This document shows, piece after piece, positions 1 to 5,248 of a stretch of 7,474 bases of DNA; the stretch's first letter is position 1; the number at the start of each line of letters is the position of its first letter. The stretch covers positions 1 to 7,474 of the forward strand of contig JAEURL010000011.1 in the NCBI GenBank assembly GCA_016789165.1, written 5' to 3'. The notes under the pieces are model-generated. The model had not been told where the DNA came from. It ran no database searches and saw only the letters and a list, made by a program, of their open reading frames with translations. Source of the stretch: Anaerolineales bacterium. Its GTDB lineage: Bacteria > Chloroflexota > Anaerolineae > Anaerolineales > UBA6663. The translations under genes and the position numbers were made by a program.

Positions 1-8
1 GAGAGGGG
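1..8 (+). promoter_or_regulatory. Purine-rich ribosome binding site of the cytochrome gene
   Basis: GAGAGGGG lies directly at the window edge and ends 2 nt before the ATG at 11. It is purine-rich and resembles a Shine-Dalgarno sequence, although the spacing is short. The promoter lies outside the window. Confidence 0.5.
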
Positions 9-10
9 CA

Positions 11-2263
11 ATGTACCGCAAGATTCTGTTTGTTTGTTTGGTGGTCACCGGGGTGATCCTGCTGGCGTCCTGTGCGCAGACGCCGGCCACCCCCACCACC
101 GTCGAGGTCACCCGCATCGTGACGCAAGAAGTCCCGGTGGAAGTGACCAAGATCGTCGAGGTGAAACCCGCGGGGGGGATCCCCTACGAAGATCTATGGA
201 AGGGCTCCGGGCACAACGATGTGGCCGGCGAACCGTTCCGCCATTGGGATGACGCCACCGCCAACCCGGATGGCGTGCCCACTTCGTGCGCCAAGTGCCA
301 CAGCTCAGCCGGCTACCTGGACTTCCTGGGCGCCGACGGCTCCGAAGCCGGCAAGGTTGATAAACCCGTGCCGGCTGCTGAGGCTCAGGGCATCGTCTGC
401 ACGGCCTGCCATGATCCGGCCGCCAGCAGCATGACCAGCGTGGCCTTCCCTGGCAAAAACGAAGATGGCGAGGCCATCGTCGTATCCGGCCTGGGCGACG
501 CCGCCCGCTGTATGCAGTGCCACCAGGGCCGCGAGTCCAAGGCCTCCGTGGACGGCCAGATCGAGCGCTTCGCGGTGACCGATGTGGACGCCGTGGTCGC
601 CCCGATCAAGGACCAGAACGGCAACGAGGTCAAGTTCGGCTTCCGCAACGTGCACTACTTCGCCGCCGCGGCCACCCTGTACGGCACCCAGGTCAAGGGC
701 GGCTACGAGTACGACGGCAAGGCCTACGACTATAAGCACGACCATGTCGCCGGCTACGACACCTGCATCGGCTGCCACGACCCGCACTCGCTGAAGGTCA
801 AGGTGGACGAATGCGCGGTCTGCCATGGCGACGGCGTCAAGGCCGAGGGCGGCCTGCAAACCATCCGCGAGCCCGAGGCGTCCTTCGCCGATTACGACGG
901 CGACGGCAACATCGAAGAAGGCATGGCCTTCGAGATCCAGGGCCTGCAGGAAATCCTGCTGGCTCAGATCCAGACCTACGCGACCGAGAAGGCCGGCGCC
1001 GAGATCAAGTACGACGGTGCCACCTATCCGTACTTCATGGGCGCCGACGGCAAGGCCTATCCGAACTGGACGGCCCGCCTGTTGAAGGCCGCCTACAACT
1101 ACCAGGTCTCCATCAAGGACCCGGGCGCCTTCGCGCACGGCAACAAGTACATCGTCCAGCTGCTGTACGACTCGATCGAAGACCTGGGCGGTGACGTGAG
1201 CAAGCTGGCCCGCGAGGATGCCGGGCACTTCGCCGGCGACTCGATGGCCTTCCGCGACTGGGACGGCGAGGGCGAGGTTCCGTATCGCTGCGCCAAGTGC
1301 CACAGCGCCACCGGCCTGCCCGAGTTCCTCAAGAACGGCGGCAGCGTGGTCTTCTCGGCCTCCGGCACCACCCTGACGGCCGGCGTGGGCGCGCAGAAGC
1401 CCAGCAATGGCTTCGCCTGCTCCACCTGCCACAACGAGGCCGATTGGCCGAACCGCTACGCGGTGACCAGCGTGCCGTTCCCGTCCGGCAAGACGCTGAC
1501 CTTCAGCGTCAAGGCCGCCGACGGCACGACGCCGCCGAACGACTCCAACCTGTGCATCGAGTGCCACCAGGGCCGCGAGTCCACCAACAGCGTCAACGCC
1601 GCGCTGCGCGGCAAGGACGAGGCGGCGATCGACAAGGCGATCAGCTTCAAGAACATCCACTACTTCGCGGCCGGCGCCACCCTGTTCGGCAGCGATGCGG
1701 CGGGCATCTACCAGTACGCGGGCAAGGAATACGTCGGGCGCAACACGCACGGCGAGGGCGGCCTGGCCGGCCCGAACGAGTGCGTGCAGTGCCACGCCAC
1801 CCACGAGCTGGGCGTGAAGCTGGACACCTGCGAGACCTGCCACAAGAGCGTCAAGAGCGAAGCCGACCTGCTCAACATCCGCGTCTCCGAAACCGACTAT
1901 GACGGCGACGGCGACGTGACGGAAGGCATTGCGGCTGAGTTCACCGAGTTCCAGGTGCGGCTGTACGCGGCCATCCAGGCCAAGGCCGTGGCCAACGGCG
2001 CGGGCATCGTCTACAACCCGAATGCCAACCCGTACTGGTTCTTGGACAAGGACGGCGACGGCAAGACGGACAAGAACGACCAGGGCGGTAATATCAACTA
2101 CAACGGCAACTGGTCGCCGGAGCTCCTCAAGGCCGCGTACAACTATCAGTACTCGGTCAAGGATCCGGGTGCCTTCGCGCACAATCCCAAGTACGTCCTG
2201 CAGGCGCTGTACGACAGCATCGAGGCGCTGGGTGGTGATCTGTCGGGCCTGACCCGGCCGTAA
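11..2263 (+). CDS. Decaheme c-type cytochrome lipoprotein with two tandem pentaheme units
   Basis: This is probably an extracytoplasmic electron-transfer protein anchored by lipid. Residues 1-20 form a lipoprotein signal peptide (R3, K4, hydrophobic core 5-18) ending in the lipobox LAS-C21. A Val/Glu/Thr linker (31-51) of the kind common in Chloroflexota lipoproteins follows. Ten CXXCH heme c sites begin at C93, C130, C167, C252, C268, C427, C470, C515, C591 and C607, five per internal repeat. Shared landmarks in both halves are a GH motif near the start, N[VI]HYFAA[AG]ATL[YF]G, a DYDGDG loop, LLKAAYNYQ and KDPGAFAH. A further canonical Asp loop (D679, D681, D683, D687, D690) occurs only in the second half. 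The start has an adjacent purine-rich site and gives an intact signal peptide. The gene appears monocistronic, as hairpins follow it. No catalytic site is recognised, so electron transfer is inferred from the hemes, and the redox partner is unknown. Confidence 0.95.
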   Translation: MYRKILFVCLVVTGVILLASCAQTPATPTTVEVTRIVTQEVPVEVTKIVEVKPAGGIPYEDLWKGSGHNDVAGEPFRHWDDATANPDGVPTSCAKCHSSAGYLDFLGADGSEAGKVDKPVPAAEAQGIVCTACHDPAASSMTSVAFPGKNEDGEAIVVSGLGDAARCMQCHQGRESKASVDGQIERFAVTDVDAVVAPIKDQNGNEVKFGFRNVHYFAAAATLYGTQVKGGYEYDGKAYDYKHDHVAGYDTCIGCHDPHSLKVKVDECAVCHGDGVKAEGGLQTIREPEASFADYDGDGNIEEGMAFEIQGLQEILLAQIQTYATEKAGAEIKYDGATYPYFMGADGKAYPNWTARLLKAAYNYQVSIKDPGAFAHGNKYIVQLLYDSIEDLGGDVSKLAREDAGHFAGDSMAFRDWDGEGEVPYRCAKCHSATGLPEFLKNGGSVVFSASGTTLTAGVGAQKPSNGFACSTCHNEADWPNRYAVTSVPFPSGKTLTFSVKAADGTTPPNDSNLCIECHQGRESTNSVNAALRGKDEAAIDKAISFKNIHYFAAGATLFGSDAAGIYQYAGKEYVGRNTHGEGGLAGPNECVQCHATHELGVKLDTCETCHKSVKSEADLLNIRVSETDYDGDGDVTEGIAAEFTEFQVRLYAAIQAKAVANGAGIVYNPNANPYWFLDKDGDGKTDKNDQGGNINYNGNWSPELLKAAYNYQYSVKDPGAFAHNPKYVLQALYDSIEALGGDLSGLTRP
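212..1210 (+). repeat. Pentaheme unit 1 of the cytochrome (residues 68-400)
   Basis: This is the first copy of an internal duplication. It runs from GHND (H68) through five CXXCH motifs, NVHYFAAAATLYG (211-225 region), DYDGDG (294-299), LLKAAYNYQ and GAFAH (H376) to YDSIEDLGGD. Each landmark recurs in the same order in the second copy. The two copies have clearly diverged at protein level, so this is an old duplication. Confidence 0.9.
1226..2257 (+). repeat. Pentaheme unit 2 of the cytochrome (residues 406-749)
   Basis: This is the second copy of the duplication, from GHF (H406) through five CXXCH motifs, NIHYFAAGATLFG, DYDGDG (629-635 region), LLKAAYNYQ and GAFAH (H724) to YDSIEALGGD. It differs from unit 1 by an inserted Asp-rich loop at 679-690. 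It also has FRDWD where unit 1 has FRHWD, losing one histidine (H78 in unit 1). Confidence 0.9.
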
Positions 2264-2280
2264 GCCTCTCACCCCTCTAG

Positions 2281-2312
2281 CTCGGGGCGGGACATCAACA
2301 ACCCGCCTCGAG
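2281..2312 (+). promoter_or_regulatory. Stem-loop just downstream of the cytochrome gene
   Basis: The arms CTCGGGGCGGG (2281-2291) and CCCGCCTCGAG (2302-2312) pair over 11 positions (10 Watson-Crick, one G-U) around a 10-nt A/C-rich loop. It has no T tract and lies 18 nt after the stop codon. It may protect the transcript 3' end or assist the terminator that follows. This role is inference. Confidence 0.6.
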
Positions 2313-2323
2313 GCCTGAACCTC

Positions 2324-2358
2324 AGGAGCCGGACAGACCACCGTCCGGCTCCTTTCTT
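2324..2358 (+). terminator. Rho-independent terminator after the cytochrome gene
   Basis: The perfect 11-bp inverted repeat AGGAGCCGGAC (2324-2334) / GTCCGGCTCCT (2343-2353) encloses an 8-nt loop and runs into TTCTT. This is a classic intrinsic terminator shape and separates the cytochrome from the deaminase unit. Confidence 0.85.
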
Positions 2359-2396
2359 ATCCTGGCCGCCCATAACTGGCGCCGGCCGGCCCGCCC

Positions 2397-2425
2397 CTGC
2401 CCGTTCGGAAGAAATTCGCTATGAT
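2397..2425 (+). promoter_or_regulatory. Candidate sigma-70-type promoter for the deaminase gene
   Basis: TATGAT at 2420-2425 matches the -10 consensus at 5 of 6 positions. It sits in one of the few AT-rich patches between the terminator and the gene. Seventeen bases upstream, CTGCCC (2397-2402) is only a poor -35 (3 of 6). Transcription would start near 2431-2433, giving a leader of about 95 nt. Confidence 0.4.
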
Positions 2426-2447
2426 CGGGGCTGTGGAGGGAACCAGG

Positions 2448-2466
2448 CGGCCGCCCCCCGCGGCCG
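2448..2466 (+). promoter_or_regulatory. GC hairpin in the predicted deaminase leader
   Basis: CGGCCGC (2448-2454) and GCGGCCG (2460-2466) can form a 7-bp all-GC stem with a CCCCC loop. It lies about 50 nt upstream of the ribosome binding site. The adjoining sequence is itself palindromic (GGCCGGCCGGCC, 2462-2473), so other folds compete. A regulatory role is only possible, not shown. Confidence 0.3.
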
Positions 2467-2514
2467 GCCGGCCCTTCCGCCGCGCCGCCTTCTCCCGGCG
2501 CGCCCAACCTGGCC

Positions 2515-2519
2515 GGAGG
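2515..2519 (+). promoter_or_regulatory. Shine-Dalgarno site of the deaminase gene
   Basis: GGAGG at 2515-2519 with a 7-nt spacer fixes the start at the ATG at 2527. Confidence 0.8.
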
Positions 2520-2526
2520 CCCATCG

Positions 2527-2985
2527 ATGACTGACACCGATCACGCCGCTTTCATCCGTCTCACCTACCAACTGGCGGCCGAAGCCGCCGGCCGGGGCGA
2601 CGACCCCTTCGGCGCCCTGTTGGTGGTGGAGGGCCGGGTGGTATTGAGCGCCGCCAACACCATCCACACCGAACATGACCTGACCCGGCACGCCGAAATG
2701 AACCTGGTGAGCCTGGCAGCCCGGACCCTGCCGGCCGAAGCGCTGGCGCGCAGCACGCTGTACACCAGCACGGAACCATGCGTGATGTGCACAGGCGCCG
2801 TCTTCTGGGCCGGCATCCCGCGCGTGGTGTTTGGGTGCTCGGCGCCGGCCGTGGCCCAGGTCTATGGGGCCACCTGGGCCGTGGCCTGCCGCGAAACGTT
2901 CGGGCGCCTGCGCAGCAGCGTGGAGGTGGTGGGGCCGGTGCTGGAAGCCGAGGGCCTGCCGCTTCATCGGGCAGCCGGTGATTAA
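2527..2985 (+). CDS. Zinc-dependent nucleoside/nucleobase deaminase (cytidine deaminase-like fold)
   Basis: This 152-residue protein carries the full zinc signature of the CDA/TadA/guanine deaminase superfamily. HAE (H55, E57) supplies a zinc ligand and the proton-shuttling glutamate. PCVMC (C85, C88) supplies the other two ligands. PFGA at 27-30 and the TSTEPCVMCTGAVFWAG block (80-96), followed by IPRVVFG, resemble the guanine deaminase/TadA branch. It lacks the TGAAGS segment that I would expect in a true tRNA adenosine deaminase, so a free nucleobase or nucleoside substrate is more likely. The substrate cannot be fixed from sequence. Expected activity is hydrolytic removal of an exocyclic amino group with ammonia release, in the cytoplasm. 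It appears to be a single-gene unit between a terminator and a strong hairpin. Confidence 0.9.
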   Translation: MTDTDHAAFIRLTYQLAAEAAGRGDDPFGALLVVEGRVVLSAANTIHTEHDLTRHAEMNLVSLAARTLPAEALARSTLYTSTEPCVMCTGAVFWAGIPRVVFGCSAPAVAQVYGATWAVACRETFGRLRSSVEVVGPVLEAEGLPLHRAAGD

Positions 2986-3022
2986 AGAAGACCTCCTCCC
3001 TGCTGTCGGAGCCAGAGAGGAG

Positions 3023-3071
3023 GCGAGGGAGTGCAGGCGTTCGGTCAGGCCCCCGAACGCCTGCGAGGGAG
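3023..3071 (+). repeat. Direct repeat GCGAGGGAG flanking a hairpin
   Basis: GCGAGGGAG occurs at 3023-3031 and again at 3063-3071, immediately bracketing the inverted repeat at 3033-3064; the second copy shares its first two bases with the hairpin arm. The layout is symmetrical enough to look like a small mobile or protein-binding module, but chance is possible for 9-mers in purine-rich sequence. Confidence 0.45.
3033..3064 (+). terminator. Strong 12-bp hairpin downstream of the deaminase gene
   Basis: GCAGGCGTTCGG (3033-3044) and CCGAACGCCTGC (3053-3064) are perfect complements around the 8-nt loop TCAGGCCC. It lies 47 nt after the deaminase stop and has no T tract. It may be a U-tract-poor terminator or a transcript-stabilising hairpin. 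The sequence shows the stem; its role is inferred. Confidence 0.5.
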
Positions 3072-3074
3072 AGT

Positions 3075-3107
3075 AGATTTCAAGGGGTTTGGGGCCACCT
3101 GAAATCT
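3075..3107 (+). promoter_or_regulatory. Inverted repeat, candidate operator
   Basis: AGATTTCA (3075-3082) and TGAAATCT (3100-3107) are perfect 8-bp inverted repeats separated by 17 nt. Centre-to-centre distance is 25 bp, about two and a half helical turns. They bracket the candidate -35 element at 3089-3094, which suits an operator for a dimeric or multimeric regulator. Confidence 0.4.
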
Positions 3108-3118
3108 GGTGCTACTAT
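3089..3118 (+). promoter_or_regulatory. Candidate promoter for the methyltransferase-led gene run
   Basis: TTGGGG (3089-3094) and TACTAT (3113-3118) lie 18 nt apart. The -10 keeps the most conserved T, A and final T; each hexamer is otherwise weak. Transcription would begin near 3125, giving a leader of about 130 nt before the ATG at 3259. Confidence 0.3.
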
Positions 3119-3144
3119 AGGCCACCTGGCGGGCCTTGTCTGTC

Positions 3145-3183
3145 GGGAAACCTTGACTCTTTGGGGAGGGAAAACTTGACACT
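3145..3183 (+). repeat. Tandem 16-bp direct repeat containing TTGAC
   Basis: GGGAAACCTTGACTCT (3145-3160) and GGGAAAACTTGACACT (3168-3183) match at 14 of 16 positions with a 23-bp period. Each holds a -35-like hexamer (TTGACT, TTGACA), but no convincing -10 follows either one. They may be paired binding sites for a regulator. Confidence 0.5.
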
Positions 3184-3258
3184 CGCCGATTTCCCCTGGC
3201 CGGCCGCCCTCCGGCGTGAAGGCGCCATAAAAAACTCCCGCTTCGCGACTGATCGGCT

Positions 3259-4017
3259 ATGAACACTTGGCAGACTTTCTTCGATCATTACGCCCCGGTC
3301 TACCTGCAGGAAGTTTTTACCCATAACACGGCCGCCGAGATCGATTTCCTGATCGAGGCGCTGCCGCTGCCCCCTGGCGCCGCCGTCCTGGACCTGGGCT
3401 GCGGCGTCGGCCGACACACCATTGCCCTGGCGCAGCGCGGTTACCGGCTGACCGGCGTGGACCTCTCGGCTGGCATGCTGGCCGAGGCCCAGCGGGCGGC
3501 CCAGGCCGCGGACGTCGCCGTCACCTGGCTCCAGGCCGACGCCAGCCTGCCCACGGCCGCCTTTCTGGAAAGGCTCGGGCCGGCCGCACCCTTTGACGCC
3601 GTGCTGTGCCTGTGCGAGGGCGCCTTTGGCCTGATCGGCCCCGGCGAGGACCCCGAGGCGCACGATCTGGCCATCCTGCGCAACGTGGCGGCGGCCCTGA
3701 AGCCGGGCGGGCCTTTCCTGCTGACCGCCCTCAACGGCCTGCGCCTGATCCGCCTGTACACCCAGGCCGATGTGGAGGCCGGCCGCTTCGACCCCTGGAC
3801 TCTGACCGAGACCCATCCGATGGAATACGACACGCCGGCGGGCCGGCAGACGGTGACAGTGCGCGAGAAAGGGCATCTGCCGCAGGAGCTGGCGCGGCTG
3901 TGCGCGGCGGCCGGTTTGGAGGTGGCGCACGTCTGGGGCGGCACGGCCGGCCGCTGGGGCCGCCGGCCCGTGGAGCTGGACGAGATCGAACTGATGATCC
4001 TGGCCCGCCGCCGATGA
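3259..4017 (+). CDS. Class I SAM-dependent methyltransferase
   Basis: This 252-residue cytoplasmic protein has the Rossmann-fold methyltransferase signature. Motif I is VLDLGCGVGRHT (43-54), the SAM-loop glycines being G47, G49 and G51. The acidic residue that usually binds the SAM ribose is D68 in GVDLS. QAD (92-94) matches the adenine-contacting motif, and LKPGG (147-151) the post-III motif. It resembles small-molecule methyltransferases of the Methyltransf_11/25 type. The acceptor cannot be named. The ATG at 3259 is preceded by an in-frame TGA at 3250, so no longer start exists. No Shine-Dalgarno sequence is visible before it. Its last four bases overlap the next gene (ATGA, 4014-4017), which suggests translational coupling. 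It is the first gene of a six-gene run. Confidence 0.9.
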   Translation: MNTWQTFFDHYAPVYLQEVFTHNTAAEIDFLIEALPLPPGAAVLDLGCGVGRHTIALAQRGYRLTGVDLSAGMLAEAQRAAQAADVAVTWLQADASLPTAAFLERLGPAAPFDAVLCLCEGAFGLIGPGEDPEAHDLAILRNVAAALKPGGPFLLTALNGLRLIRLYTQADVEAGRFDPWTLTETHPMEYDTPAGRQTVTVREKGHLPQELARLCAAAGLEVAHVWGGTAGRWGRRPVELDEIELMILARRR

Positions 4018-4640
4018 CCCACCCAGCCATCACGTGCCCCTGGTGCGGCACCCATTACGCCAGCTTTCAGTCCAATTGCCGGAACTGCGGCGGCCCCCTG
4101 CCCGCGCCCGAGGCGGCCGGCCCGACGCCAGCCGGCCGCCCCGCCGAACCGCCGCCGGCCCCGCGCCCCATTCCGGACAGCTACGCGCGGCGGCTGATGC
4201 TGGCCGACGGCTGGTCCGTGGCGGCCGGCGTCTTCACCCTGCTGGGCGCGATCTTCACCGGGCTGGGCGGCGCACTGACCGTGGCCCTGATCACGGCCTT
4301 CGTGGGCTTGCCCTTCCTGGGCATGGGGCTGGTCTTCCTGGGGCTGGGCGGTGCGGGCCTGGCCTGGCGCTATCGCCTCGCCCGCCGGACGGTGGAGGTG
4401 CTGCGCCACGGCACGGCGGTGCTGGGCGAGATCACCCAGGTGGAGGCCAACTACAGCGTGCGCGTCAACGGCCAGCACCCTTGGCTCATCGGCTTCCACT
4501 TCCCGGTCGTCGGCCGCACCTTCACGGGCCAAGTCGTCACGCTTAACCCGCCCGGGCCGCAGTTGCAGCCCGGCCAGCCGGCCTGGGTGCTCTATCTGCC
4601 GGCCGCGCCCGAACACAACGCCCTATTCCCCCACCCTTGA
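4014..4640 (+). CDS. Zinc-ribbon membrane protein with DUF3592-like C-terminal domain
   Basis: This 208-residue protein has three parts. An N-terminal zinc ribbon has two knuckles (C8/C11 in CPWC and C22/C25 in CRNC). A Pro/Ala-rich linker covers about 29-55. Two closely spaced hydrophobic segments (about 68-90 and 92-117) form a probable hairpin in the membrane. The C-terminal part (about 125-208) contains GTAVLGEITQVE and PGQPAWVLYLPAAPEHNALFP. This resembles DUF3592-type domains, whose function is unknown. The start is set by the ATGA overlap with the methyltransferase stop; longer readings in this frame run inside that gene and are not credible. No ribosome binding site is visible, so translation probably depends on the upstream gene. 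The role is unknown; scaffold or sensor functions are guesses. Confidence 0.8.
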   Translation: MTHPAITCPWCGTHYASFQSNCRNCGGPLPAPEAAGPTPAGRPAEPPPAPRPIPDSYARRLMLADGWSVAAGVFTLLGAIFTGLGGALTVALITAFVGLPFLGMGLVFLGLGGAGLAWRYRLARRTVEVLRHGTAVLGEITQVEANYSVRVNGQHPWLIGFHFPVVGRTFTGQVVTLNPPGPQLQPGQPAWVLYLPAAPEHNALFPHP

Positions 4641-4641
4641 T

Positions 4642-5238
4642 ATGGCTCACCACTTCCTCTACCTCATCCGCCACGGCCAGCAGGCCACGCCCCATCAGGT
4701 GCCGGATGTGCTCGGCAACGGCCTGACGCCAGCCGGCCGGCAACAGGCCCGCCGCCTGGCCCGCCGGCTGGGCGCAGCGCTGGCCGAAGTCCCGCGCCCC
4801 ATCATCCACCACAGCACCATGCGCCGCGCGGCCGAGACCGCGGCCTTCATCGCCGAGCGCCTGCCGGCGGCGCCGGTGCGCCCGACGCGCACTTTGTGGG
4901 AGATCCCGGCCGTCAGCGTCCCGCCGGCCTTCGCGCACTGGTTCGACCGCTATTCGCCCGAACAAGTGGCCGCCGGCCAGGCGCGCATGGAAAGCGCCTT
5001 CGCGCGCTTCTTCCGGCCGGCCCGCGGCCGGGACCGGCACAGCCTGTTGGTCTGCCACGGCAACGTCATCCGCTACCTGGTCACGCGCGCCCTGGCCCTG
5101 CCGGCCGACGCCTGGCTGAGCATGGACACGCTGAACAGCGGCCTGACGGAGATCGTCATCGAGGCCGACGGCCGGGTGCGGCTGATCAACTACAACGACG
5201 TGGGCCACCTGCCGGCCCGGCTGCGGACCTTTATCTAG
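4642..5238 (+). CDS. PGAM5-like histidine phosphatase
   Basis: This 198-residue protein belongs to the histidine phosphatase (phosphoglycerate mutase-like) superfamily. The RHG motif (10-12) carries the catalytic H11, which is phosphorylated during turnover. HSTMRRAAETA (57-67) supplies the second phosphate-pocket arginine, R61 or R62. E87 in LWEIP is in the usual acid position. CHGNVIRY (138-145) supplies the second catalytic histidine, H139. The stretch from CHGNVIRY through RALALPADAW to the end (NDVGHLP) resembles PGAM5, the mitochondrial Ser/Thr protein phosphatase, more than mutases or cobalamin phosphatases. That comparison is from memory. The ATG lies 1 nt after the upstream stop with no clear ribosome site, so translation is probably coupled. 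No signal peptide is seen, so it should act in the cytoplasm. The substrate may be a phosphoprotein or a small phosphoester. Confidence 0.88.
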   Translation: MAHHFLYLIRHGQQATPHQVPDVLGNGLTPAGRQQARRLARRLGAALAEVPRPIIHHSTMRRAAETAAFIAERLPAAPVRPTRTLWEIPAVSVPPAFAHWFDRYSPEQVAAGQARMESAFARFFRPARGRDRHSLLVCHGNVIRYLVTRALALPADAWLSMDTLNSGLTEIVIEADGRVRLINYNDVGHLPARLRTFI

Positions 5239-5239
5239 C

Positions 5240-5244
5240 GGAGG
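5240..5244 (+). promoter_or_regulatory. Shine-Dalgarno site of the serine hydrolase gene
   Basis: GGAGG at 5240-5244 lies 4 nt before the ATG at 5249, in the 10-nt gap after the phosphatase stop. It supports this start over any longer signal-bearing one. Confidence 0.75.
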
Positions 5245-5248
5245 CGCG

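Noticed and set aside
11..2263. Naming the cytochrome as OmcS, OmcZ, MtrC or an octaheme nitrite/hydroxylamine enzyme.
   Set aside because: Heme number, repeat architecture and lipoprotein linker do not match any of these as I know them, and no CXXCK or catalytic site was seen.
305..2341. A long open frame on the - strand opposite the cytochrome (678 codons).
   Set aside because: It is a by-product of GC-rich third positions in the + strand gene. Its product is Val/Ala/Arg/Gly-rich with no domain, while the + strand has ten heme motifs and a signal peptide.
2992..3023. Inverted repeat CCTCCTC / GAGGAGG after the deaminase gene.
   Set aside because: Only 7 bp with an 18-nt loop in purine/pyrimidine-biased sequence; weaker than the adjacent 12-bp hairpin and may be chance.
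3606..4013. N-terminal extension of the zinc-ribbon protein in the same frame.
   Set aside because: It would overlap the methyltransferase for over 400 nt and encodes Arg/Gly/Pro-rich nonsense. The ATGA start at 4014 begins just ahead of the zinc knuckles.
3441..4616. A 391-codon - strand frame across the methyltransferase and zinc-ribbon genes.
   Set aside because: Low-complexity Ala/Arg/Gly/Gln-rich product with no motif, antisense to two well-supported genes.
4351..4641. Longer start for the PGAM5-like phosphatase.
   Set aside because: The added part is antisense-like filler within the preceding gene; the family N-terminus (FLYLIRHG) begins right after the ATG at 4642.
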